This document shows positions 1 to 5,394 of a stretch of DNA of 10,854 nucleotides, piece by piece (the first letter of the stretch is position 1; each line of letters starts with the position of its first letter). The stretch is taken from NCBI GenBank assembly GCA_947178245.1, contig CAMWXO010000037.1, positions 1 to 10,854 of the forward strand. Reading direction: 5' to 3'. A program made the position numbers and the translations under genes. The notes beneath the pieces are model-generated. The model was not told the DNA's origin and did no database searches. It saw only the letters and a list, made by a program, of their open reading frames with translations. This stretch comes from an uncultured Porphyromonadaceae bacterium (GTDB lineage: Bacteria > Bacteroidota > Bacteroidia > Bacteroidales > Muribaculaceae).

Positions 1-457
1 TTTCAGAAAGGACTTTAAAACCATTCTTTTTATAAAATTCTATAGCAGAGAGATAAGCATCGACAGTCAAATACCTGAAAGCAGAATAATTTGGATGTTC
101 ATTTAGCATACCCTTAAGTAGACTCATCAAATCTGAGCCAATATTACGTCCCTTATATTTTGAAGAAACAGCGAATCTTCCTATTTTGATAGCTGGATAG
201 CTACCAAATTGTTTTCTTTCAGGAAAAGCCCCTTTGATTTTCTTCCATTGACTGTTCGTAACGTCCTGACGACTGATCTTGTCATTCAATAGACAAAAAT
301 AAGCCACAATATAATCTCCGTCTTTCAGTATATATGATGTGGCAATCCTCTTGTCAAGGAACCCTTTTGCATCCTCGACAAGAAAATCATTCAAATCTTC
401 ATCACCACAGTCAAAGCCTGATAGATCTGTATCTGAAGAGAGTTTTAACAGTTCCAT
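1..457 (-). CDS. GNAT-family N-acetyltransferase, TacT/AtaT-like, 3' end outside window
   Basis: The reading frame is open for 152 codons from the ATG at 455-457 and runs off the window, so the C-terminus is missing. Near residues 15-26 it has the pattern F-D-C-G-x-x-x-L-N-x-F-L, characteristic of GNAT toxins such as TacT and AtaT and their relatives. The acetyl-CoA loop is at about residues 101-107 (K-G-R-N-I-G), a variant of Q/R-x-x-G-x-G/A with K and N at two usual positions. Residues 141-147 (F-Y-K-K-N-G-F) supply the conserved tyrosine (Y142) used as general acid. TacT-type enzymes acetylate the amino group of aminoacyl-tRNA and block translation; other members of this fold acetylate small molecules or proteins, so the substrate is not settled. 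It starts 3 bases after a 56-residue ORF and is probably cotranscribed with it. The gene is AT-rich: 16 G/C in the first 60 bases, which hints at transfer. Family call firm, toxin role inferred. Confidence 0.85.
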   Translation of the reverse strand, partial: MELLKLSSDTDLSGFDCGDEDLNDFLVEDAKGFLDKRIATSYILKDGDYIVAYFCLLNDKISRQDVTNSQWKKIKGAFPERKQFGSYPAIKIGRFAVSSKYKGRNIGSDLMSLLKGMLNEHPNYSAFRYLTVDAYLSAIEFYKKNGFKVLSE

Positions 458-460
458 ACT

Positions 461-631
461 TTAGATACAGATATTTATATATTCTTTTGCTTTTTTTACC
501 GCTTCTTTTAATTTCCTTGAATTTTCTGCTCGTTGTTCCTTACTAAGATTTTCGACTTCAATTCTAAGTTTTTCAAAGCGAACGGCATCCTCTCCTGTAA
601 GAACAGGTGTTTCCGCTATTGGTCGTGCCAT
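461..631 (-). CDS. Small 56-residue protein, candidate antitoxin partner of the GNAT
   Basis: I chose the ATG at 629-631, giving a protein that begins M-A-R-P-I-A-E-T-P-V-L-T-G-E-D-A. An upstream ATG at 673 would add 14 residues, but it lies upstream of the probable promoter box at 660-667, so the shorter form is preferred. The N-terminus (P-I-x-E-T-P-V-L-T-G-x-D-A-x-R-F) resembles, from memory, small uncharacterised Bacteroidetes proteins often found next to GNAT or toxin-like genes. The rest is highly charged, Lys/Glu-rich and probably helical. It has no obvious ribbon-helix-helix domain, unlike the DUF1778 antitoxins usually paired with TacT. No signal peptide or membrane segment is visible. 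The stop codon is 3 bases before the GNAT start, which fits translational coupling. The gene is likely real because of this spacing and the promoter; an antitoxin role is inference from gene order and size. Confidence 0.7.
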   Translation of the reverse strand: MARPIAETPVLTGEDAVRFEKLRIEVENLSKEQRAENSRKLKEAVKKAKEYINICI

Positions 632-659
632 ATTTGATTCTCTATTAATGTTTAGACTA

Positions 660-667
660 CAAAGATA
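660..667 (-). promoter_or_regulatory. Probable -7 promoter box for the small ORF-GNAT pair
   Basis: On the minus strand the bases read TATCTTTG, a match to the Bacteroidetes -7 consensus TAnnTTTG. The box ends 28 bases before the ATG of the 56-residue protein, leaving room for a short leader. No good TTTG -33 element is found at the usual 19-21 base spacing, so the call rests on one box. Confidence 0.5.
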
Positions 668-883
668 TAACAAATTTTGTAGATAATCGTCCTAATTACG
701 AATATTTTTATGATTTTACATTTAGATTCCACAGTTTCCAGTTTTCTTCGAAGGCTTGCCAGATACTATGGTTCAAGGCAGCCCGACATTTGTCGTATGT
801 TGAACGGTCTTCCGTATAGGCAGTCGAGTTCGAGACGTATGGCTTCGAGGATGGCGTATTTGGCACTTAAAACAATTACGGCT

Positions 884-915
884 TTTGGCCGGATGCGGAA
901 TTTTGATTATATTTG
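884..915 (+). promoter_or_regulatory. Bacteroidetes-type promoter for the Sel1-repeat gene
   Basis: TTTG at 884-887 is followed after exactly 20 bases by TATATTTG at 908-915, fitting the Bacteroidetes housekeeping consensus TTTG-N19-21-TAnnTTTG. Transcription would be expected to begin roughly 5-8 bases downstream, at or just past the ATG at 920. The mRNA would therefore be leaderless or nearly so, or translation starts at the ATG at 926 or 929. The position rules out the longer ORF that opens at 710. Confidence 0.7.
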
Positions 916-919
916 CACT

Positions 920-1636
920 ATGAAAATGATGCGATTGATGATACTGTTACTGGCAGGCGTATTGACTACGGCTGCTTTTGCTTCTTCACCTGAGGAAGTC
1001 GCGGAGTCGGCAATGGAGGGCTACCGCCTCTTCATGCGCGATTCATTGCCCGACGACAGGCAGAAGGGCTACGACATGATGCTCTCCGCTGCATGGGAAG
1101 GAGATGCCAAGGCCGCCAATAACATCGGATGGCTGCTCCAGCACGGCGAGTATGTGGAGCGAGATGACGCTGCCGCTCTCCGCTGGTATGAACGTGCCGC
1201 CGTGCAGGGGCTTCCTGCCGCAGCCCTCAACTGGATCGAGATGATGGAGTCGGAGCCGGAGAGCCTCGGCGGGATACTACCCGACACGTCAGTGCTTGCC
1301 GATGCCGCCTATCTGGCCGGTTCCGCCCTCTCTATGGGACGCGGCCTCCATTATGGCCCTCGCAAAGGCGAGCTCCTGCTTCTGAAAGCGGCACTCTGGG
1401 GCGACGACAAGGCAGCAATTACAGTGGCCCAGCAACTCGAGATGTATCCCGATTCCTTCTCCTATCTTCCGCTCGAAGAGATCGCAAGCTCGGCCAATGC
1501 CCTGCTTCCGCCTGAAAAACGGCTGGAGGTTACTCCCGACCTTACAGACAGGCTTCTCACTCCCGAATTCTGGTATGCCCGCATGGACACACAGAAAGAA
1601 AAGGAGCCCGGAAGCATGAACTTCCGGACTCCCTAA
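920..1636 (+). CDS. Secreted Sel1-like repeat (SLR) protein, 238 residues
   Basis: The protein opens with a Sec signal peptide: M-K-M-M-R, a hydrophobic stretch at about residues 6-20, and probable cleavage after A-F-A (residue 21), placing it in the periplasm or envelope. At least two Sel1-like helical repeats follow. The clearest spans about residues 46-81 (A-A-W-E-G-D-A-K-A-A-N-N-I-G-W-L-L-Q-H-G) and continues into W-Y-E-R-A-A-V-Q-G near 89-97. A further diverged repeat lies at about 129-170 (L-L-K-A-A-L-W-G-D-D-K-A-A). Such repeats make an alpha-solenoid that binds partner proteins; no enzymatic domain is seen and the partner is unknown. The frame is open upstream to an ATG at 710, but those 70 residues lie before the promoter and would bury the signal peptide, so I start at 920; ATGs at 926 and 929 are alternatives. 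It converges with the asparaginase gene, with 21 bases between the stops, and its last codons overlap that gene's terminator. Confidence 0.85.
   Translation: MKMMRLMILLLAGVLTTAAFASSPEEVAESAMEGYRLFMRDSLPDDRQKGYDMMLSAAWEGDAKAANNIGWLLQHGEYVERDDAAALRWYERAAVQGLPAAALNWIEMMESEPESLGGILPDTSVLADAAYLAGSALSMGRGLHYGPRKGELLLLKAALWGDDKAAITVAQQLEMYPDSFSYLPLEEIASSANALLPPEKRLEVTPDLTDRLLTPEFWYARMDTQKEKEPGSMNFRTP
1593..1632 (-). terminator. Intrinsic terminator of the asparaginase transcript, inside the Sel1 gene
   Basis: CCGGAAG at 1608-1614 and CTTCCGG at 1621-1627 form a 7-bp stem with a 6-base loop. It extends by GGAG (1603-1606) pairing with CTCC (1629-1632). The one intervening mismatch becomes a G-U pair when read on the minus strand, giving a 12-bp stem. 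On that strand the stem is followed by TTTTCTTTCT (1602-1593). It lies 25 bases past the asparaginase stop codon. The plus strand has no U tract of this quality right after it. Confidence 0.8.
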
Positions 1637-1657
1637 CCTTGAAATTTTCAATAATTA

Positions 1658-2695
1658 TCAGTCAGCCATCTCGCCTACCATAGGCGTGGTGAGATACTGC
1701 TTGATCTCAGAAGCGCTCATGCCGCTGCCGAGCAGATACATCATCTTGGCCACTGCCGCCTCGACGGTGATGTTGTAGCCTGATATGACGCCGGCCTCGG
1801 TGAGCATGTCGCCGGTGTAGTAGCGCTTTGACTCATCGCCACCGTTGAGACACTGAGTGACGTTGTAGAGGATCAGGCCCTTGGCCGACGCCTCACGAAC
1901 TGCATCGAGAAACCATTGCTCCGTAGGAGCGTTTCCGGCGCCGAAAGTGCGTATGATCACGGCCTTGATGCCCGGAGTGGCAAGCTGGGCCTTGACCACG
2001 TCTTCCGTGATGCCCGGATAGAGCCAGAGCACGAGGATGTTCGGATCCATGTTGTAGAAAGGATCAAGCGGCAGAGCCGTGTTGTGGCGCATCAGATAAG
2101 GCTTCGCATACTCGATATGGAGGTCGATCGTGCCGAGCACCGGATAGTTGAAACTCTTGAAGGCGTCGAAGCCGGTAGAGGTGAATTTTGTGGAGCGGCA
2201 GCCGCGCACGATGTAGTCCTGGAATGCGATCACCACCTCCTGAATCATCGGGTCACCGTTCTCGTCTTTAGCGGCGGCAACCTCCACGGCTGAGATAAGG
2301 TTCTCGGTGCCGTCCTCACGTGTATCGCCGATCGGGAGCTGCGAGCCGGTGATCACCACAGGCTTGCGCAGGTTGCGCAGCATGAAGCTGAGTGCCGAAG
2401 CGGTATAGGCCATCGTGTCGGTGCCGTGGAGCACCACGAATCCATCGAATTCATCGTAGCGATCGGCGATATCCTTCACGATCTGTCCCCAATAGGAAGG
2501 ATTCATGTTGGAGGAGTCGATCGGCTGCTTAAACTGCACGCTCTCGATATCATAGCCGAGGTTCTTGAGTTTCGGCACATTATCCATCAGGTGAGAGAAA
2601 TCGAAGGGCTGAAGGCCGTTGGGGGTTTCCACCATACCGATTGTGCCACCGGTATAGATTATCAGAATTTTTGGTTTTTGAGTTGTCTGTGACAT
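1658..2695 (-). CDS. ansA: Type I (cytoplasmic) L-asparaginase
   Basis: The enzyme hydrolyses L-asparagine to L-aspartate and ammonia. The 345-residue protein has both family signatures. The first is T-G-G-T-I-G-M at residues 15-21, with T18 as the expected nucleophile. The second is H-G-T-D-T-M at 90-95, giving T92 and D93; the catalytic lysine of the second triad is probably K170 in R-S-T-K. There is no signal peptide, and its length and G-G-T-I-G-M motif fit the AnsA-like cytoplasmic type rather than periplasmic AnsB. The ATG at 2693-2695 lies 4 bases from a leader element identical to that of the upstream MFS gene. It is the last gene of the glutaminase-MFS-asparaginase series on this strand, separated from the MFS gene by a 160-base gap holding a large palindrome. 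No convincing promoter is seen in that gap, so cotranscription is possible. Family assignment is firm. Confidence 0.95.
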   Translation of the reverse strand: MSQTTQKPKILIIYTGGTIGMVETPNGLQPFDFSHLMDNVPKLKNLGYDIESVQFKQPIDSSNMNPSYWGQIVKDIADRYDEFDGFVVLHGTDTMAYTASALSFMLRNLRKPVVITGSQLPIGDTREDGTENLISAVEVAAAKDENGDPMIQEVVIAFQDYIVRGCRSTKFTSTGFDAFKSFNYPVLGTIDLHIEYAKPYLMRHNTALPLDPFYNMDPNILVLWLYPGITEDVVKAQLATPGIKAVIIRTFGAGNAPTEQWFLDAVREASAKGLILYNVTQCLNGGDESKRYYTGDMLTEAGVISGYNITVEAAVAKMMYLLGSGMSASEIKQYLTTPMVGEMAD

Positions 2696-2699
2696 TTTT

Positions 2700-2721
2700 G
2701 TGTGTTTTTAATAGTTGATAA
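2700..2721 (-). repeat. Leader element copy 1, before asparaginase
   Basis: These 22 bases are identical to 4138-4159 before the MFS gene. On the minus strand they contain CAACTATTAAAAACACAC and end 4 bases before the start codon, exactly as in the other copy. The similarity continues upstream (TAAAATT) with a one-base difference in length. The A-rich sequence just before the start is typical of Bacteroidetes translation initiation, but exact identity over 22 bases is more than that bias explains. Confidence 0.85.
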
Positions 2722-2736
2722 TTTTAGTTTTGCAAG

Positions 2737-2851
2737 CTCAACTTAAATCGGTTTAAAGGTTTAGGTGTTTAAGGAGTTTAATCAATTTATTTAAACCTTT
2801 TAAACCATTTAAACCCCTTAAACCATTAAGCTTGAACTTGTGAAAGTTGAG
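2737..2851. repeat. Large imperfect palindrome with tandem TTTAAACC-like units
   Basis: The right half has four tandem 9-base units (ATTTAAACC, TTTTAAACC, ATTTAAACC, CCTTAAACC) at 2789-2824. The left half (2751-2780) has four GTTTA-type units at 8-9 base spacing, complementary to them. The whole is bounded by CTCAACTT (2737-2744) and its complement AAGTTGAG (2844-2851). As minus-strand RNA it could fold into one long interrupted hairpin beginning 4 bases after the MFS stop codon. It has no run of U directly after the stem, so it is not a standard terminator. Possible roles are 3'-end protection, partial termination or attenuation between cistrons, or a dispersed intergenic repeat. Confidence 0.8.
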
Positions 2852-2855
2852 TTAT

Positions 2856-4133
2856 TCAATAATAGTTCTTGCTCATTCCGAATACGAAGTGACGTGAACG
2901 GATGATTACGAATACGAATACCACTGCAGTAGCGATTCCGGAGAAGATGAAGGGGAAGAGCTCGCTTCCTTTCTGTCCGAAGATAGCGCTTGCAGCGCCG
3001 ATGATGACGGGCACGAGGGAGATTGCCACGTAGTTGGCCACCTGAAGATAAGCCAATGAGAGAGTAGACTTGCTGTCGCTGGTCACCACCTCGGTAGCCT
3101 TAGTGTAGAAGATAGGCTGTGCTATACCGTTGCCAAGACCGCAGAGGGCTGCGCCAATCACGTAAGGCACGAAAGCATGGGTGAAGATGAAGAGGGCGAA
3201 GCCTGCCACTATCATACCGGTAGCCACGATGAAAGTGGTCTTGCGGAACATCTTCATGAACGGGGTAAGGCCGAGGCCGATCACGAACATTGCGAGATAG
3301 AATACCGATGTCATGGTTGAAGCCGACTCAGCGTCGATCCACTTCATATTCGGCAGATAATAGCAGGGGATGCAGGTGGCGAATACGAAGAAGAAGTAGG
3401 CGAGCATCAGCCATACGGTGCGGCCGATATAGAAACCGCCTTTCACAGTCTGTCCTTTGGTAGAGAAGCCGTCGGCGTCTACAGCGGGGATAGCAGTTGT
3501 CTGAGCCGTTGTGGTCTTGCTGTCGTCAGAAGCTGCGGGAGCAGGCTGGTCGTAGTCGCTCTGAGGAATCTTCTTCAGGAAGGGGATCAGCACCAGAGAG
3601 AGAAGCGGGAGAAGATATACGAGGAAGGGAAGGTGCCAGCTCTTGGCTGCCAGGAAACCAACCACGAATGTAGCGACCACGAGGGCCACGTTGCCGATAG
3701 CGGAGATGATACCCATCTGCTTCATGCGGTATTTACCGGTGAAGACATCGGCGATAAGACCTGTCGAGAACGGAAGGATAAGACCGCAGCCGGCGCCGAG
3801 AAGGCAGCTGAGCAGAATCAGCATGTTGAGCGATCCGGAGAAGATCGAGAGGGCTCCCGCGGCGATGTAAAGTACGGTGCCCGCGGTGATTACCGCGATC
3901 TTGTGCTTCGATTCGGAAAGCTTACCTGAGAGGAGCACGAAAGGAATTATCACAAGGTTGGGCAATACCGTCAGCAACTGAATCTTGAAGTCAGTGGCAT
4001 CAGAGAAAATAGTTCTCAACTGTCCCTCAATAGGGGTCACAGCCAGACCCGGGAGGTCAACGGCCAGAGAAAGCGACCATATAGCGAGCACCACCATCAT
4101 TGAGATGGTGCCTTTGCCTGTTTGTACTTGCAT
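2856..4133 (-). CDS. MFS transporter, substrate unknown
   Basis: The 425-residue protein has about 12 hydrophobic segments in two halves, the usual layout of the major facilitator superfamily in the inner membrane. A motif-A-like loop (G-K-L-S-E-S-K-H-K, residues 70-78) follows the second segment. The halves are joined by a hydrophilic linker at about 190-235 rich in Ala, Thr, Asp and Ser. The C-terminal half contains L-C-G-L-G-N-G-I-A-Q-P, typical of MFS packing helices. The substrate cannot be read from the sequence. Its position between glutaminase and asparaginase genes suggests an amide amino acid, its acidic product, or another nitrogen compound; this is inference from context. It starts 42 bases after the glutaminase stop and is probably cotranscribed with it. 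Family call firm. Confidence 0.9.
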   Translation of the reverse strand: MQVQTGKGTISMMVVLAIWSLSLAVDLPGLAVTPIEGQLRTIFSDATDFKIQLLTVLPNLVIIPFVLLSGKLSESKHKIAVITAGTVLYIAAGALSIFSGSLNMLILLSCLLGAGCGLILPFSTGLIADVFTGKYRMKQMGIISAIGNVALVVATFVVGFLAAKSWHLPFLVYLLPLLSLVLIPFLKKIPQSDYDQPAPAASDDSKTTTAQTTAIPAVDADGFSTKGQTVKGGFYIGRTVWLMLAYFFFVFATCIPCYYLPNMKWIDAESASTMTSVFYLAMFVIGLGLTPFMKMFRKTTFIVATGMIVAGFALFIFTHAFVPYVIGAALCGLGNGIAQPIFYTKATEVVTSDSKSTLSLAYLQVANYVAISLVPVIIGAASAIFGQKGSELFPFIFSGIATAVVFVFVIIRSRHFVFGMSKNYY

Positions 4134-4137
4134 AATA

Positions 4138-4159
4138 GTGTGTTTTTAATAGTTGATAA
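4138..4159 (-). repeat. Leader element copy 2, before the MFS gene
   Basis: Identical over 22 bases to 2700-2721 and likewise 4 bases from the ATG. It lies in the 42-base gap between the glutaminase stop and the MFS start. The glutaminase leader (5151-5158) shares only the core TTAAAAAC, at a slightly different distance (6 bases) from its ATG. Confidence 0.85.
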
Positions 4160-4175
4160 ATTTTATAGTGTACTA

Positions 4176-5144
4176 TCAGTCGGCCTTTACGGTGATGTTG
4201 TCGCCGTTGAAGACGCCGAGGTCAAGTTTCTTCATCACTGCCTTCACGGCTGCCTGAGCCTTCACAGAGTTGCCGGCCTCATCCAATGGAGGAGCGAAGG
4301 CGGCTATACCCATCACTCCGGGGAAGACACCGAGCACACCGCCGCCCACACCGCTCTTTGCGGGGATTCCGGAGGTATAGAGCCAGTCGCCGGTGTTCTG
4401 ATAGAAGCCTACGGATGAGATAAGTGTCGTGATCTTCGGCGCGAGTTCTTTGGCGAAAACTTCTTTCTTCGTAATCGGGTTCACGCCTCCGTTGGCTATG
4501 GTGGCGGCGCAGGCAGCAAGTTGGCTGCTGGTGACGCCCACAGAGCACTGACGGGTATAGAGGTCGAGGCTCATGTCCACATCATCGTAGATACGGTTGT
4601 AGTTCTTCAGCAGCCATGCAATGGAGCGGTTGTTGAAGTTGGTCTCAGATTCAGAGCGATAAAGCTCGTCGAGCACCTGCGATTCCGAGCCGCAGAGGTC
4701 GGTGAAGTTATTGATGATAGCCTCCCATTTGCCCCATGAGTCACCTTTCGGCTCAACCATGGAGCATGCTGTGATAGCACCTGCATTGACGAGCGGAGTG
4801 CTGGGATGATCGTTCTCGAGAAGGATTGCGAAGATCGAGTTGAAGGGAAGGCCTGTGGCATCGGCTCCGATCTGCTTCAATACGGCCTCGGCACCTTTCT
4901 GCTTCAGCACGAGAATCGCCGTCAGCACCTTGGAGATTGATTCCACGCCGAACTTATATTCGGTGTCGCCCACATTGAAAGTTGTGCCGTCGTTAAGCGT
5001 CACGCTCAGTCCGAACAGGTTGGAATCAACATTGGCGAGGAACGGAATATAATTGGCGTTTTTGCCGCCGGTGATATTCCGGCACTCAGCGTAAGCATCC
5101 TCTACGGCCTGCTTGATCTGCGAATGTGTGATGATTTTTTCCAT
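4176..5144 (-). CDS. glsA: Glutaminase A (serine-dependent)
   Basis: The enzyme hydrolyses L-glutamine to L-glutamate and ammonia in the cytoplasm. The 322-residue protein has the hallmarks of the bacterial glutaminase family, which has a beta-lactamase-like fold. The S-x-x-K pair is at about residues 69-72 (E-S-I-S-K). The asparagine-bearing V-N-A-G-A-I is at about 119-124, and the conserved G-I-P-A-K-S-G-V-G-G-G is at about 259-269. E. coli members have about 308-310 residues, so it is complete. In enteric bacteria such enzymes support acid tolerance, because released ammonia takes up protons; a similar role here is plausible but not shown. No glutamate decarboxylase or GABA antiporter gene is present in the window. 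It is the first of three minus-strand genes and faces away from the porin gene across a 250-base gap. A second ATG lies 5 bases upstream, out of frame. Confidence 0.95.
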   Translation of the reverse strand: MEKIITHSQIKQAVEDAYAECRNITGGKNANYIPFLANVDSNLFGLSVTLNDGTTFNVGDTEYKFGVESISKVLTAILVLKQKGAEAVLKQIGADATGLPFNSIFAILLENDHPSTPLVNAGAITACSMVEPKGDSWGKWEAIINNFTDLCGSESQVLDELYRSESETNFNNRSIAWLLKNYNRIYDDVDMSLDLYTRQCSVGVTSSQLAACAATIANGGVNPITKKEVFAKELAPKITTLISSVGFYQNTGDWLYTSGIPAKSGVGGGVLGVFPGVMGIAAFAPPLDEAGNSVKAQAAVKAVMKKLDLGVFNGDNITVKAD

Positions 5145-5279
5145 AGCATAGTTTTTAAATAAAAATTATTAAATATTGTAATAATAAGATTGAAGGCGGT
5201 TTTGAATTACTTTCACAAGAATAACGATGCCCAAACGAAAGGGTTTAATTAAATTGTTACAAATTTGTTAAAGATCCCT

Positions 5280-5309
5280 TTTGCATTAATCCATTGTTTT
5301 CTATCATTG
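5280..5309 (+). promoter_or_regulatory. Possible porin promoter within the 250-base divergent gap
   Basis: TTTG at 5280-5283 and TATCATTG at 5302-5309 resemble the Bacteroidetes promoter, with one mismatch in the -7 box and an 18-base rather than 19-21-base spacer. A leader of about 80 bases would result. The -7 box overlaps a 10-base direct repeat (5292-5301 and 5305-5314). The rest of the gap (5145-5394) is AT-rich; I find no convincing promoter for the glutaminase direction. Confidence 0.35.
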
Positions 5310-5314
5310 TTTTC
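5292..5314. repeat. Direct repeat CATTGTTTTC, two copies 13 bases apart
   Basis: CATTGTTTTC occurs at 5292-5301 and again at 5305-5314, separated by TAT. The second copy overlaps the end of the possible -7 box of the porin promoter, so a regulator site is possible. A short inverted repeat, TGAATC (5331-5336) and GATTCA (5343-5348), lies just downstream in the probable leader. Confidence 0.5.
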
Positions 5315-5394
5315 CTTTTGACCGGATCAGTGAATCAGTTGCGATTCATCAACTCCCCTGCCTACGACTTAATCACATTATAAATAATAACGCT

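Noticed and set aside
461..673. 70-residue version of the small ORF
   Set aside because: Its first 14 codons overlap the likely promoter box at 660-667, and the conserved-looking sequence starts at the second methionine.
710..919. In-frame extension of the Sel1 gene back to an ATG at 710
   Set aside because: It precedes a near-consensus promoter, would put 70 residues before an obvious signal peptide, and has no gene-like composition.
2426..2692. 88-codon frame opposite the asparaginase start
   Set aside because: It is fully antisense to the catalytic N-terminus of asparaginase and has no independent support.
2751..2824. Tandem TTTAAACC-like units as a CRISPR array
   Set aside because: The units are 8-9 bases long with no unique spacers, the two halves are in opposite orientation, and no cas gene is nearby.
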